A DNA stretch of 64,000 nt from positions 62,001 through 126,000 of the forward strand of contig NZ_JBBAKG010000003.1 in the NCBI RefSeq assembly GCF_040403615.1, written 5' to 3'. Shown here one piece after another: positions 51,969-60,280 of this stretch; positions within the stretch are counted from its first letter, which is position 1, and each line of letters begins with the position of its first letter. The notes beneath the pieces are model-generated. The model did no database searches. It was not told where the DNA came from and saw only the letters and a list, made by a program, of their open reading frames with translations. Both the position numbers and the translations under genes were made by a program. The stretch comes from Haliscomenobacter sp040403615. Lineage in GTDB: Bacteria; Bacteroidota; Bacteroidia; Chitinophagales; Saprospiraceae.

Positions 51969-52275
51969 CATCACTGCGTTTTACTTCCACACTACAATTC
52001 AAGCACACAGTTCGTAGATTGCGTTGATTGCTGTTGTTTAGATCACCATCGATATGAAAAACAAATAACTGACTGGGATATCGTGCTTTGAACCCGCATT
52101 TGTCACATGCGGGTTTTTTCTTATAGCCATCCAACTGCCAACGAGGTACAGGCGCCTTTTGTTTGCGTCCTCGACGTTGACAAGCAGTACACATTGATCT
52201 GTAGTACACACGGTCATATTTGTGGTAGGCCACCGCACGAGGCAACACTCCGCATACTTTACAAAACGGTCTCAT
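51931..52275 (-). CDS. Zinc-binding HNH-like endonuclease, conserved in T4-like phages
   Basis: This 114-residue protein has four CxxC pairs (FCKVCG, MCTAC, CDKCG, VCLNC) and an HNH-like core (FVFHIDGDLNNSNQRNLRTVCLNC), ending in WRRGDLEPDL. Similar small proteins occur across T4-like cyanophages. The start at 52275 is preferred over one at 52332 because the homologous N-terminus is MRPFCKVCG and a TAAATA box lies 4 nt before it. It lies between the dNMP kinase and sheath genes on the opposite strand. It may nick DNA during recombination or packaging; mobility is not obvious. Confidence 0.75.
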   Translation of the reverse strand: MRPFCKVCGVLPRAVAYHKYDRVYYRSMCTACQRRGRKQKAPVPRWQLDGYKKKPACDKCGFKARYPSQLFVFHIDGDLNNSNQRNLRTVCLNCSVEVKRSDVTWRRGDLEPDL

Positions 52276-52279
52276 GGGG

Positions 52280-52285
52280 TATTTA
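52280..52285 (-). promoter_or_regulatory. TAAATA box 4 nt before HNH-like ATG
   Basis: The minus strand reads CTAAATA, CCCC, ATG, with no room for a ribosome binding site. Confidence 0.45.
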
Positions 52286-52339
52286 GCACACGAACCTACA
52301 TGTAGGTTGTTCAAACTGGGTGTTTTTGGCATTTGCCAA

Positions 52340-52345
52340 TAAATA
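52340..52345 (+). promoter_or_regulatory. Late promoter-like box for tail sheath
   Basis: AATAAATA lies 25 nt before the gp18 ATG at 52371, with AAAAGGAAA as the ribosome binding site. Confidence 0.6.
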
Positions 52346-52370
52346 TCTACAACTTGAAAAGGAAACCATT

Positions 52371-55300
52371 ATGGCTTTAACATCACCAGGCGTAGAAGTA
52401 ACAGTAATTGACGAGAGTCAATACGTACCCTCAGCCGTTAACACAGTACCTTACTTTGTGTTTGCCACAGCGCAAAACAAAGTATCCAGTGACGGCATCA
52501 CTGTAGCAGCCGGTACTCTTGCCGCTAATGCAAACAAAACATATTTGATCACCAGCCAGCGCGATTTGGCACAGACATTCGGTGTACCGTTCTTCTACAA
52601 CACCACAACTGGCACTCCTATCAACGGATACGAACTCAACGAATACGGCTTGCTTGCCGCTTACTCTGCCTTGGGTGTGACAAACCGCGCTTATATCCAA
52701 CGTGCCGATGTTGATTTGACCGCACTTACAGCAAGTTTGACTCGTCCATTGGGCACACCAGCCAATGGAACTTACTGGTTAGACACAGGTCTTTCTACAT
52801 GGGGTATGTTTGAATGGAACGCTACTACAGAAACATTTGATCTACAAACTCCTATCATAATCACAGACACAACAGACACAGTGGGCGGCGACGGCTCAGA
52901 TCAAATTGCAGATTCTACCCCACTAACAACCATTGGCAGTATTGGTGAATATGCTGTGTCAGCAGTGAATGAACACGCTTTTGTGTATTACAAAAGATCT
53001 TATCCTACTATACCTGCAACAACCGACTGGGTACAAGTTGGTTCAGATGGTTGGAAAACGGCCTGGCCTACAGTGGCAGGAACCAATGCAGTTACAACCA
53101 CATTGACTGTGGGCGCAAATATGATTATCAACGGTGTCACTGTCACTGTTGGCGCAACAAACACTGTGGCAGGTTTTGCCGCGGTTATTAACGCCACCTC
53201 TATCACAGGTGTTACTGCTCAGGCAGTGAGCAATCAACTGTATCTGTATGCTACCAGCGCCGCGGGCACAGACGGTTCCACATTGAACAGTGATGGTTTT
53301 ATTGAAGTCCTGGCTGGTCCTAACTTGGGAACTGCATTGTTGACACAATTAGGTATTACCGCAAGCCAGTATCCTGCTCCGCAGTATTTCGCAGGTTACA
53401 GTTATCAACAACCAAAATGGATCTCAGGCGCAGGAATTGATCCATTAAATGCAAGACCCACGGGTTCTGTGTGGCAAAACATGAGTAGTGCCAACAACGG
53501 ATTGCAGTTGATAATCAAGCAATACAGTGCCGCCCTTGGAACTTTTATTACACAATCTTGCCCAGCGTACGACACTGACAGCGCCGCTCTTTATGGGATT
53601 GATCCCACAGGCGGCGGAAAGAACATTCCGGCTGGCACAACTTACGTGGAATATACTTCGTTTAATTATGATACGGTAATTCCCACAGCGGCATTTACAA
53701 TTAATGAACGCTATGCGGCAGGCGCAACAATAATAACTGGCACCACTGTGCCTGCTGCCAGCGATACTACACCTTTTACAGTTGGCAATAATTTTAGTGT
53801 AAATGCCACCGCACCAGGAACTGCAACTGTCACACAAGGTGTAGCAACCATTGGCGGAACTGGTACTGTAAGTGATTTCATTACTGCGGTATCAGCAGTT
53901 GGAAATCCTTATGTGACTGCCAGCGTCAACTCAGCAGGCAACATTGTGTTTACTCACAGTGCCGGCGGCACTATATACCTACAAAATATAACTGGTACAC
54001 CAGTTACTACTGCTGGTTTTGCTATTGGCGCCCCGGATCAAGTGGGTCATGCAGCCAGCGGATCGGCATTGAGGCTCAGTAACTTTGTGTCAACACCATT
54101 GTTTGAATACACAGCCAGTTCTACTGCTCCAGACTCATATCCAGCAGATGGTCGGTTGTGGTATTACAGTGCAGTTGATGCGGCTGATATCATGATTCAA
54201 GATGATGGCGCCTGGCAGGGCTATCAAAATGTGACCAACGATGTTCGTGGTTACGACCTGACTGAATGTAATGCAACTGGTCCTATCATCAGCGCCACAG
54301 CACCTACCACACAAACCAACACATCACTGAGCCCATTGGTAAATGGAGATTTGTGGATTGATACTAGTGATCTGGAAAACTATCCTAAACTGTATCGTTG
54401 GCAAGCAGTCAGCGGTGTACAACAGTGGGTAGAAATTGACACCACAGATCAAACCACACAAAATGGTATCCTGTTTGCAGATGCACGTTGGAGCACAAAC
54501 GGCACCACAGACCCTTCAGCAGATCCATTGCCAAGCATTGTGAGTCTATTGACTAGCAATTACCTGGATCCAGATGCACCTAATCCTGCACTGTATCCAC
54601 AAGGTACCCTGTTGTTCAACACACGCCGTTCTGGCTACAATGTCAAAACTTGGCAACAAGACTACTTTACAACCACAGCCACTGACTATGCAATTGATGC
54701 TTATTCAACAACCACAGCCTATGCTGTAAATGACTTTGTGAGTTACAGCAATGGCATCTACGTTTGTGCTGTGGCTACCACAGCCGGTATTGCTCCAAGC
54801 AATACTGCTTACTGGGATCTAATAGATCTCAGCACATGGCTCACAGCAAGTGGCAACAAATCCAACGGAAGCATGTGGTCAGGTCGCTTGGCACAACGTC
54901 AAATCATTGTTGAAGCAATGAAGTCAGGTATTGACACCAGCGTGGCAGCACGTGAAGAACAAAATCAATACAACATCATTGCCACACCTGCTTACCCAGA
55001 GCTGACACCAAACATGATTGCACTCAGCAACGAGCGTAACAACACCCTGTTTGTGGTAGGCGATACACCAATGCGCCTGGGTCCGGATGGCAATAGCCTG
55101 GTGGCATTTGCCACCAACAACAATGGTCTGGGACAACCCAATGGCGATGGCAATATCTTGACCAGCAACTATTGCGGTGTGTTCTATCCAAGTTGCCAGA
55201 CCACAGATCTTGGCGGAAACACAGTTGTTCAACCACCAAGTCACATGATGGTACGCACTATCTTGCGCAGTGATGCCGCAAGTTATCCATGGTTGGCGCC

Positions 55301-55826
55301 AGCAGGCACACGTCGTGGTGTTGTGGACAATGCATTGGCAATTGGTTATATTGAAGCCACCACAGGTGAGTTTACACAAATTGGCGTGAGCCAAAGTGTG
55401 CGTGACATCCTGTATGAGCGCAATATCAACCCAATCACGTTCATTCCTGGAATTGGTATCACTAACTTTGGTAACAAGACCAGCACTACCACTACCACAG
55501 CACTGGATCGCATCAACGTTGCACGTCTGGTTGCTTTCTTGCGTGGACGCCTGGAAGAGATTGGTAAACTGTACCTGTTCGAACCCAATGACACAATCAC
55601 ACGCAATCAAATCACCAACAGTGTCAACAGCCTGATGATTGACTTGGTTGCCAAGCGTGCCTTGTATGATTACCTGGTTGTTTGTGACTTGAGCAACAAC
55701 ACTCCTGCACGTATTGACCGCAATGAATTGTGGGTAGACGTTGCTATTGAGCCAGTGAAAGCGGTGGAATTCATCTACATTCCATTGCGTATCAAGAACA
55801 CTGGTGCAATTGCTGCCGGAGGTTAA
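52371..55826 (+). CDS. gp18: Tail sheath protein gp18, enlarged
   Basis: This 1151-residue protein is a T4-type contractile sheath subunit. The N-terminus (LTSPGVEVTVIDESQYVPS) and the C-terminal 330 residues ('SMWSGRLAQRQIIVEAMKSGID', 'MPRTRR'-equivalent region, 'DILYERNINPITFIPGIGI', 'ELWVDVAIEPVKAVEFIYIPLRI') are diagnostic. T4 gp18 is 659 residues; the extra ~490 residues are beta-rich, Thr/Ser/Ala-rich insertions between about residues 180 and 740, plus a CBM5/12-like module at 773-821 (AYAVNDFVSYSNGIYVC then SNTAYWDLI). The insertions probably decorate the outside of the tail. The start at 52371 follows the ribosome binding site. Confidence 0.93.
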   Translation: MALTSPGVEVTVIDESQYVPSAVNTVPYFVFATAQNKVSSDGITVAAGTLAANANKTYLITSQRDLAQTFGVPFFYNTTTGTPINGYELNEYGLLAAYSALGVTNRAYIQRADVDLTALTASLTRPLGTPANGTYWLDTGLSTWGMFEWNATTETFDLQTPIIITDTTDTVGGDGSDQIADSTPLTTIGSIGEYAVSAVNEHAFVYYKRSYPTIPATTDWVQVGSDGWKTAWPTVAGTNAVTTTLTVGANMIINGVTVTVGATNTVAGFAAVINATSITGVTAQAVSNQLYLYATSAAGTDGSTLNSDGFIEVLAGPNLGTALLTQLGITASQYPAPQYFAGYSYQQPKWISGAGIDPLNARPTGSVWQNMSSANNGLQLIIKQYSAALGTFITQSCPAYDTDSAALYGIDPTGGGKNIPAGTTYVEYTSFNYDTVIPTAAFTINERYAAGATIITGTTVPAASDTTPFTVGNNFSVNATAPGTATVTQGVATIGGTGTVSDFITAVSAVGNPYVTASVNSAGNIVFTHSAGGTIYLQNITGTPVTTAGFAIGAPDQVGHAASGSALRLSNFVSTPLFEYTASSTAPDSYPADGRLWYYSAVDAADIMIQDDGAWQGYQNVTNDVRGYDLTECNATGPIISATAPTTQTNTSLSPLVNGDLWIDTSDLENYPKLYRWQAVSGVQQWVEIDTTDQTTQNGILFADARWSTNGTTDPSADPLPSIVSLLTSNYLDPDAPNPALYPQGTLLFNTRRSGYNVKTWQQDYFTTTATDYAIDAYSTTTAYAVNDFVSYSNGIYVCAVATTAGIAPSNTAYWDLIDLSTWLTASGNKSNGSMWSGRLAQRQIIVEAMKSGIDTSVAAREEQNQYNIIATPAYPELTPNMIALSNERNNTLFVVGDTPMRLGPDGNSLVAFATNNNGLGQPNGDGNILTSNYCGVFYPSCQTTDLGGNTVVQPPSHMMVRTILRSDAASYPWLAPAGTRRGVVDNALAIGYIEATTGEFTQIGVSQSVRDILYERNINPITFIPGIGITNFGNKTSTTTTTALDRINVARLVAFLRGRLEEIGKLYLFEPNDTITRNQITNSVNSLMIDLVAKRALYDYLVVCDLSNNTPARIDRNELWVDVAIEPVKAVEFIYIPLRIKNTGAIAAGG

Positions 55827-55834
55827 TTGAAATA

Positions 55835-55856
55835 GGGGCCTGATTTTTCAGGCCTC
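55835..55856 (+). terminator. Probable terminator after gp18
   Basis: GGCCTGA, TTTT, TCAGGCC form a perfect 7-bp stem extended by two pairs, followed by GTTT. The T tract is weak, so termination may be partial. Confidence 0.55.
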
Positions 55857-55864
55857 GTTTCAGG

Positions 55865-55870
55865 TAAATA
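55865..55870 (+). promoter_or_regulatory. Late promoter-like box for tail tube
   Basis: GGTAAATA lies 19 nt before the gp19 ATG, with TAGGAG as the ribosome binding site. Confidence 0.6.
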
Positions 55871-55889
55871 AACATATAGGAGATAACAA

Positions 55890-56540
55890 ATGGCAAGCGC
55901 ATCACTAAACAGAATGACAGTACCACTAGCAAGCGATCAATCCGCAAGCGCACAGGGCCTGTTGATGCCCAAACTCAAATACAGATTTAGAGTATTGTTT
56001 CAAAACTTTGGGGTAACTAACGAAACCACAGAAATGACCAAACAAGTTGTCAGCGTGGCAAGACCCAATCTAACATTTGAAGAAATCGCATTACCAATTT
56101 ACAACTCAACGCTAAAGTTGGCCGGACGTCACACCTGGGCTGACATTGCATGCTCAGTACGTGATGACGCATCAGGCAGCGTTATGACTCTAGTTGGCGA
56201 GCAAATGCAGAAACAACTGGACTTCTTGGAACAAGCATCAGCCGCGGCTGGTATTGACTACAAGTTCATGACCACAATTCAAATTCTTGACGGCGGTAAC
56301 GGTGCAGACACACCCACTGTGCTTGAACAATGGGAACTGTATGGTTGCTACTTGAAGGGCGCCGACTACGGCGAACTCAATTATGGTACCAACGAAGGTG
56401 TCACAATTGCCTTGACTATTGCTTATGACAATGCCGCACAAACAGCCACATCGGTTAACGAAGGTGGTGTCGGTAGTATTGCTACAGGACTTGGACGTAC
56501 CATCGGCGGTTCAGTAACAGGTGTTGGCCTAGGCGCCTAA
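55890..56540 (+). CDS. gp19: Tail tube protein gp19
   Basis: This 216-residue protein is the T4-type tail tube subunit. 'MPKLKYRFRVLFQNFG', 'VARPNLTFEEIALPIYNSTLKLAG' and 'WELYGCYLKGADYGELNYGTNEGVTIALTIAYDNA' are family patterns. T4 gp19 is 163 residues; the extra parts are a short N-terminal arm and a Gly-rich C-terminal tail. It follows gp18 as in T4, with its own promoter box after the gp18 terminator. Confidence 0.9.
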   Translation: MASASLNRMTVPLASDQSASAQGLLMPKLKYRFRVLFQNFGVTNETTEMTKQVVSVARPNLTFEEIALPIYNSTLKLAGRHTWADIACSVRDDASGSVMTLVGEQMQKQLDFLEQASAAAGIDYKFMTTIQILDGGNGADTPTVLEQWELYGCYLKGADYGELNYGTNEGVTIALTIAYDNAAQTATSVNEGGVGSIATGLGRTIGGSVTGVGLGA

Positions 56541-56550
56541 GGGCAGGGCA

Positions 56551-57678
56551 ATGCCAACATTTGGTCAACAATTCTACCAAGGGTTCACAAACGTCAACGC
56601 CTTGCGTGATTATACTCACGCAAGCAAAGTCTTTACTCCCAACTCATTTGAACTTAAACCTCGGTACAAGTTCCTTTTTCACGTTAGTTTCACTCTTAAC
56701 TTTGCAGGTGTTCCTGGCTTGGCCAGTTATCTTGGAGTAAACGGCAATGCATCATTGAGTTATGTGGTCAAGACTGTGGACCTACCCAAGTTCACAATCA
56801 ATAACGAAACTCTCAATCAATACAATCGCAAGCGTGTGATACAGACCAAGATCAACTATGATCCTGTTACTGTGGTATTTCACGATGATGCCGGAGACAA
56901 TGTGCGTAAGATGTGGTATGCCTACTACAACTACTACTACAAAGATGCATCTCAAAGTTACAATGAAGTGTTAGAGAATGGCAACAACGGCAGCCTTGGT
57001 GAGAGCGCCAACAAGGTCACAGGATTTGGATACAATATTCGCGACATCTATGCCAACCAACGTGTGGGCAACGTGAATGATTGGGGATACATTGGTGAAG
57101 CATACAATGACGGAACTTCTGGTCCTTCGGGCAAGGCTCCGTTCTTTCTCGACATTCAGATTACCGGCATGGATCAACACAAGACAGCAACTTATGTGCT
57201 GGTCAATCCACTAATCACCAATTACTCACATGATCAGTATTCTTATGCAGAAGGCGCAGGCACCATGCAGAACACCATGACCATTGCTTATGAAACTGTG
57301 AAATACTATGCAGGTGCTGTGGGTCGGGGCAGACCAGACCAGAACATCAAAGGTTTTGCTGATCCCTCTCACTATGATCAAACACTGAGTCCAATTTCAA
57401 GACCTGGTAGTCGTGCCAACTTCATGGGCCAAGGTGGCCTGTTGGATGCCGCTGGAGGTATCATAGAAGATTTACAAAGCGGTGGACCATTGGGCATTAT
57501 TGGTGCTGTGCAAAAAGCCGGCACAACCTACAACACATTTAAAAATAAAAATCTCAAGAGTATTGCTGTCAACGAAGCAGTGGCTCTGGGAACAAATGTA
57601 GTCAAAGGAGCAGTGCCTGCTGCCATGCGACAGATTCCTGGAAGAGCCAGTGGTATGTATTATCCCACGCCAAAGTAA
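56551..57678 (+). CDS. gp54-like baseplate tail-tube initiator
   Basis: This 375-residue protein contains a tube-like core ('YVVKTVDLPKFTINNETLNQYNRK', 'KINYDPVTVVFHDDAGDN', then 'YSYAEGAGTMQNTMTIAYETVKYY'). It is conserved in T4-like cyanophages in a position after gp19, where it is annotated as a gp54-type protein. gp54 starts tube polymerisation on the baseplate. The C-terminal 110 residues are Gly/Ala/Pro-rich. T4 gp54 is about 320 residues. The call is good for a tube-like baseplate protein and less certain for the exact T4 number. Confidence 0.7.
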   Translation: MPTFGQQFYQGFTNVNALRDYTHASKVFTPNSFELKPRYKFLFHVSFTLNFAGVPGLASYLGVNGNASLSYVVKTVDLPKFTINNETLNQYNRKRVIQTKINYDPVTVVFHDDAGDNVRKMWYAYYNYYYKDASQSYNEVLENGNNGSLGESANKVTGFGYNIRDIYANQRVGNVNDWGYIGEAYNDGTSGPSGKAPFFLDIQITGMDQHKTATYVLVNPLITNYSHDQYSYAEGAGTMQNTMTIAYETVKYYAGAVGRGRPDQNIKGFADPSHYDQTLSPISRPGSRANFMGQGGLLDAAGGIIEDLQSGGPLGIIGAVQKAGTTYNTFKNKNLKSIAVNEAVALGTNVVKGAVPAAMRQIPGRASGMYYPTPK

Positions 57679-57698
57679 TTTTTAGGTAATTACTAATT

Positions 57699-58061
57699 AT
57701 GGACAGCATTAACTATACCAATTACAACATCGATCAAACAGTACGAGTGTTTGATGCATTCTATGACTATGATGTTGACATCCCTGTGGGTGACTATGAC
57801 ATAGTCAACAGTTACTTCAAGAGTGTGATGACCACAAAACAAGCCGCAGATAACTTTACTGCTAGTTTGTTTAGAGTAGCACAAGACACCAACATACCAC
57901 CATTGACCCTGTTGCAAACATTCCAGGCCAGCGGTGAGCAATTGGATCTCAACATCAACATGGCCTACTATCTCAACAGTATCAGAAGCCGTGCTACCTT
58001 GTTGGGCGTGGGCATACCTGTAGCACCCAACTACTACGCGGCTAGAAACGTAGTGCAATAA
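57699..58061 (+). CDS. Conserved small protein before gp4, unknown
   Basis: This 120-residue acidic protein has an all-helical look ('YFKSVMTTKQAADNFTASLFRVAQ', 'LDLNINMAYYLNSIRSRATLLGVG', ending 'ARNVVQ'). A similar gene occupies this place in T4-like marine phages, as I recall, and is probably a minor virion or assembly factor. Its stop overlaps the gp4 ATG by 1 nt, so the two are coupled. No catalytic motif is seen. Confidence 0.6.
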   Translation: MDSINYTNYNIDQTVRVFDAFYDYDVDIPVGDYDIVNSYFKSVMTTKQAADNFTASLFRVAQDTNIPPLTLLQTFQASGEQLDLNINMAYYLNSIRSRATLLGVGIPVAPNYYAARNVVQ

Positions 58062-58492
58062 TGGCACACTGGGCACAAGGCACATACACTGTGGTCAACC
58101 GTGCCAAGTATGTGGGCAACGGTGAGCCCCGCTACAGATCTGGTTGGGAATTGTCATTTATGCGATTCCTAGACTCAAACGATAGTGTACTACAATGGGC
58201 AAGTGAAAGCGTGGCGATTCCGTATCGTCATCCCTTGACAGGCAAGATGTCACAGTACATTCCGGACTTTCTTATGACATATCGCACTAGAAACAATCAA
58301 ATGCGAGCCGAATTAATCGAAATCAAACCTAAAAAACAAAGCGTGATTGAGTCGAAAATGAGTAATAAGGACCGGGCTATAGTGGCTATCAACTATGCCA
58401 AATGGGACGCCGCAACCAAATGGGCCCGACGTAACGGGCTTGTTTTTAGAGTTATCACTGAACAGGACATGTTTCACAACGGTCGAGCATAA
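58061..58492 (+). CDS. gp4: Head completion protein gp4 (nuclease-like)
   Basis: This 143-residue protein matches T4 gp4 (about 150 residues), which completes the filled head before tail joining. The N-terminal 'YRSGWELSFMRFLDSNDSV' and 'YIPDFLM...ELIEIKPKKQ' give a PD-(D/E)xK/TnsA-like set: E30, D69, E87 and K89. It may trim DNA ends at the portal. The stop codon TAA is part of a TAAATA box for the next transcript. Confidence 0.85.
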   Translation: MAHWAQGTYTVVNRAKYVGNGEPRYRSGWELSFMRFLDSNDSVLQWASESVAIPYRHPLTGKMSQYIPDFLMTYRTRNNQMRAELIEIKPKKQSVIESKMSNKDRAIVAINYAKWDAATKWARRNGLVFRVITEQDMFHNGRA

Positions 58493-58495
58493 ATA
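58490..58495 (+). promoter_or_regulatory. Late promoter-like box overlapping gp4 stop
   Basis: CATAAATAAAGGT (58488-58500) lies 61 nt before the HNH ATG at 58557; the same 13-mer precedes the GIY-YIG gene on the minus strand at 45979. Confidence 0.5.
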
Positions 58496-58556
58496 AAGGT
58501 GCCAGTCGCGATGTACCACCATCCACTGACTCTAACGCTTTGAAGGAGCATCAGCA

Positions 58557-59146
58557 ATGTATTTACAAAACAAATACACTCGTTGGTATTATAATATTGT
58601 ACAACGAGCACAATCGAGAATCTTGCCACAAGATATCTACACAGAAAAACATCACATTACTCCTCAATCTCTCGGTGGTGATAATTCAATGACTAATATT
58701 GTACGGTTGACTGCACGAGAACATTTTGTATGTCACTTGTTATTAACAAAGATGACTACGGGACTACACCGAAGAAGTATGGCCTTTGCTGCCTGGCAAA
58801 TGACTCATATTGACGGACGTCCTAGACATGCTCCTTGTTCCCACACCTATGCGTTTTTGCGAAAACAATTATCAGAATCTTATAAAGGCATTCCCAAGGT
58901 AACTAAGCATTGGTTAGGAAAGAAGCACACGGAAAATACAATACAAAAGCAATCGTTAGTTAAACAAGGATCAAAAAATCCTAATTTTGGAGTTGAACAA
59001 AAGCCCGAGTGGAATCAAAAGAAGAGCGAAGCACAAATTGGAATATCTAAACCAAAGTTCACTTGTTATAATGCGGTAAAATAGTAGGCGGTAAATCGAA
59101 CCTAGAACGTTGGCACAACCAAAACTGCTCACTAAATATGATATGA
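58557..59146 (+). pseudogene. HNH homing endonuclease, frameshifted in its C-terminal zinc finger
   Basis: The first 175 codons (58557-59084) are a relative of the nuclease at 47382-48092: YTRWYYNIVQRAQSRILP, EKHHITPQSLGGDNS, RLTAREHFVCHLLLTKM. Translation stops at TCYNAVK, but the +2 frame continues GKIVGGKSNLERWHN-QNC up to a TGA at 59144-59146 that overlaps the gp16 ATG (ATGA). Adding one T after AAT at about 59071 would restore CYNC...HNQNC, matching CQHC...HNDNC in the relative. So a single-base deletion, or a sequence error, removed the zinc finger. The HNH core itself is intact, so a truncated enzyme might still act. Confidence 0.8.
59133..59138 (+). promoter_or_regulatory. TAAATA box 4 nt before gp16 ATG
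   Basis: CTAAATA, TGAT, ATG: the box lies inside the remnant 3' end of the HNH gene and could keep gp16 expressed independently of it. Confidence 0.45.
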
Positions 59147-59649
59147 CAAAAAAATTAGCGGAATTGTTTGACCTACCTCCTACCGAAGATGATATTAACA
59201 CATCAGTTCCGTCGCTATTAGAAAACAGAGAGCAAATGCAAGCGTTAGACGAAGCAATTGATAAAGTTGAAGCGGCATTACCACAGGTTAGAGGATTAGA
59301 ATCTAGCGATCAAGAAATGGATGAGTTGGCCTCACTTGCGGTTGCTGGATATAAAGATCTGACAGATCTAGGTATGCAAGTTGATTCAAGATTTGCCAGT
59401 GAAATATTCTCAGTAGCATCAAACATGCTGGGGCATGCTATCACAGCAAAAACAGCCAAACTAGACAAAAAGCTCAAGATGATTGATCTGCAGATGAAGA
59501 AAATGCGCCTGGATCAACAGCAACAAGTGCTAGATTCGAAAGAAAACGAAGGTACGGCCGCCGCACAAACAGCACACGGGGTGGTTCTAAGCCGCAATGA
59601 TTTGCTGGAACGTATTATTGGCAAAGGCCAAAACGCACAAAAAGAATAA
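59143..59649 (+). CDS. gp16: Small terminase subunit gp16
   Basis: This 168-residue protein matches gp16 of T4-like phages, which regulates the packaging motor gp17. It has a helical hairpin core ('MDELASLAVAGYKDLTDLGMQVDSRFASEIFSVASNMLGHAITAKTAKLDKKLKMIDLQMKK'-like region, residues about 65-125). It ends with 'VVLSRNDLLERI'. The start at 59143 is chosen over a TTG at 59110 because the ATG is preceded by a TAAATA box and follows the end of the inserted HNH gene. gp17 is not in this window; an unrelated-looking set follows. Confidence 0.8.
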   Translation: MTKKLAELFDLPPTEDDINTSVPSLLENREQMQALDEAIDKVEAALPQVRGLESSDQEMDELASLAVAGYKDLTDLGMQVDSRFASEIFSVASNMLGHAITAKTAKLDKKLKMIDLQMKKMRLDQQQQVLDSKENEGTAAAQTAHGVVLSRNDLLERIIGKGQNAQKE

Positions 59650-59652
59650 ATA
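59647..59652 (+). promoter_or_regulatory. Late promoter-like box
   Basis: AATAAATA overlaps the gp16 stop codon and lies 18 nt before the ATG at 59671; CAGGA serves as ribosome binding site. Confidence 0.55.
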
Positions 59653-59670
59653 TACAACAGGATACTGAAT

Positions 59671-60276
59671 ATGAAACCATTTGCCAAATACCTAGCCGAA
59701 AGCGAACGTACATACAACTACCGTATCAAAGTAGTTGGTGATGTACCCGATGGCTTTTTTCGAGAACTCCGAGATAAATGTGCTCAATTTGACATTGTCA
59801 ATATGTCAAATGCCAAGAGCACACCGGTTCGTAAGGTGATCCCTGATTTTCCAGCGTTTCCCAATCAGCCAATGAAGATTGTGGATGTGGAATTCCGGTA
59901 TCCAGCCATTGAGCCACAGATCAAACAACTGGCGCAGATCCTTGGATTGGATCCCAATCGCATTGTGATGATGGCCACTCCGTATGAAGAAAGTCTCGAC
60001 ATTGAAAGTGAAAAGATTGCAGATCAAAATAAAGATTTGTTGGACTCACCTTATCCTGCTCCTGATGCAGAACAACGAGCCTTATGCAAAGACTATGCAA
60101 CTGGTCCTTACGATCACGAAGTCTTGAAAAATGCATACCGCAGTAACTTTACCGTGGCCGGGGGCAAAACACCTCCTGCCAAAACCACAAATGAATTGCC
60201 AATGGGTAACAAGAGCCCCATGACCAATATCAAGCGTCAACCCAAGCCAGCCACTGGCGCAAACCCAAGAGGATAA
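59671..60276 (+). CDS. Possible internal head protein 1, unknown function
   Basis: This 201-residue protein begins MKPFAKYLAESERTYNY. The start resembles the capsid-targeting peptide of T4 internal proteins (MKTYQEFIAE) and ends in LAE, a gp21-type (I/L)xE cleavage site after residue 10. The rest is soluble alpha/beta ('YRIKVVGDVPDGFFRELRD', 'FRYPAIEPQIKQLAQILGLDPNRI') with a basic Pro-rich tail. A similar core is found in other T4-like environmental phages, as I recall, without known function. It could be injected or remain in the head; the targeting idea is an inference. Confidence 0.55.
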   Translation: MKPFAKYLAESERTYNYRIKVVGDVPDGFFRELRDKCAQFDIVNMSNAKSTPVRKVIPDFPAFPNQPMKIVDVEFRYPAIEPQIKQLAQILGLDPNRIVMMATPYEESLDIESEKIADQNKDLLDSPYPAPDAEQRALCKDYATGPYDHEVLKNAYRSNFTVAGGKTPPAKTTNELPMGNKSPMTNIKRQPKPATGANPRG

Positions 60277-60280
60277 TACA

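Noticed and set aside
52276..52332. Longer start for the HNH-like gene at 52332
   Set aside because: No ribosome binding site; the shorter start gives MRPFCKVCG, as in relatives, and follows a TAAATA box.
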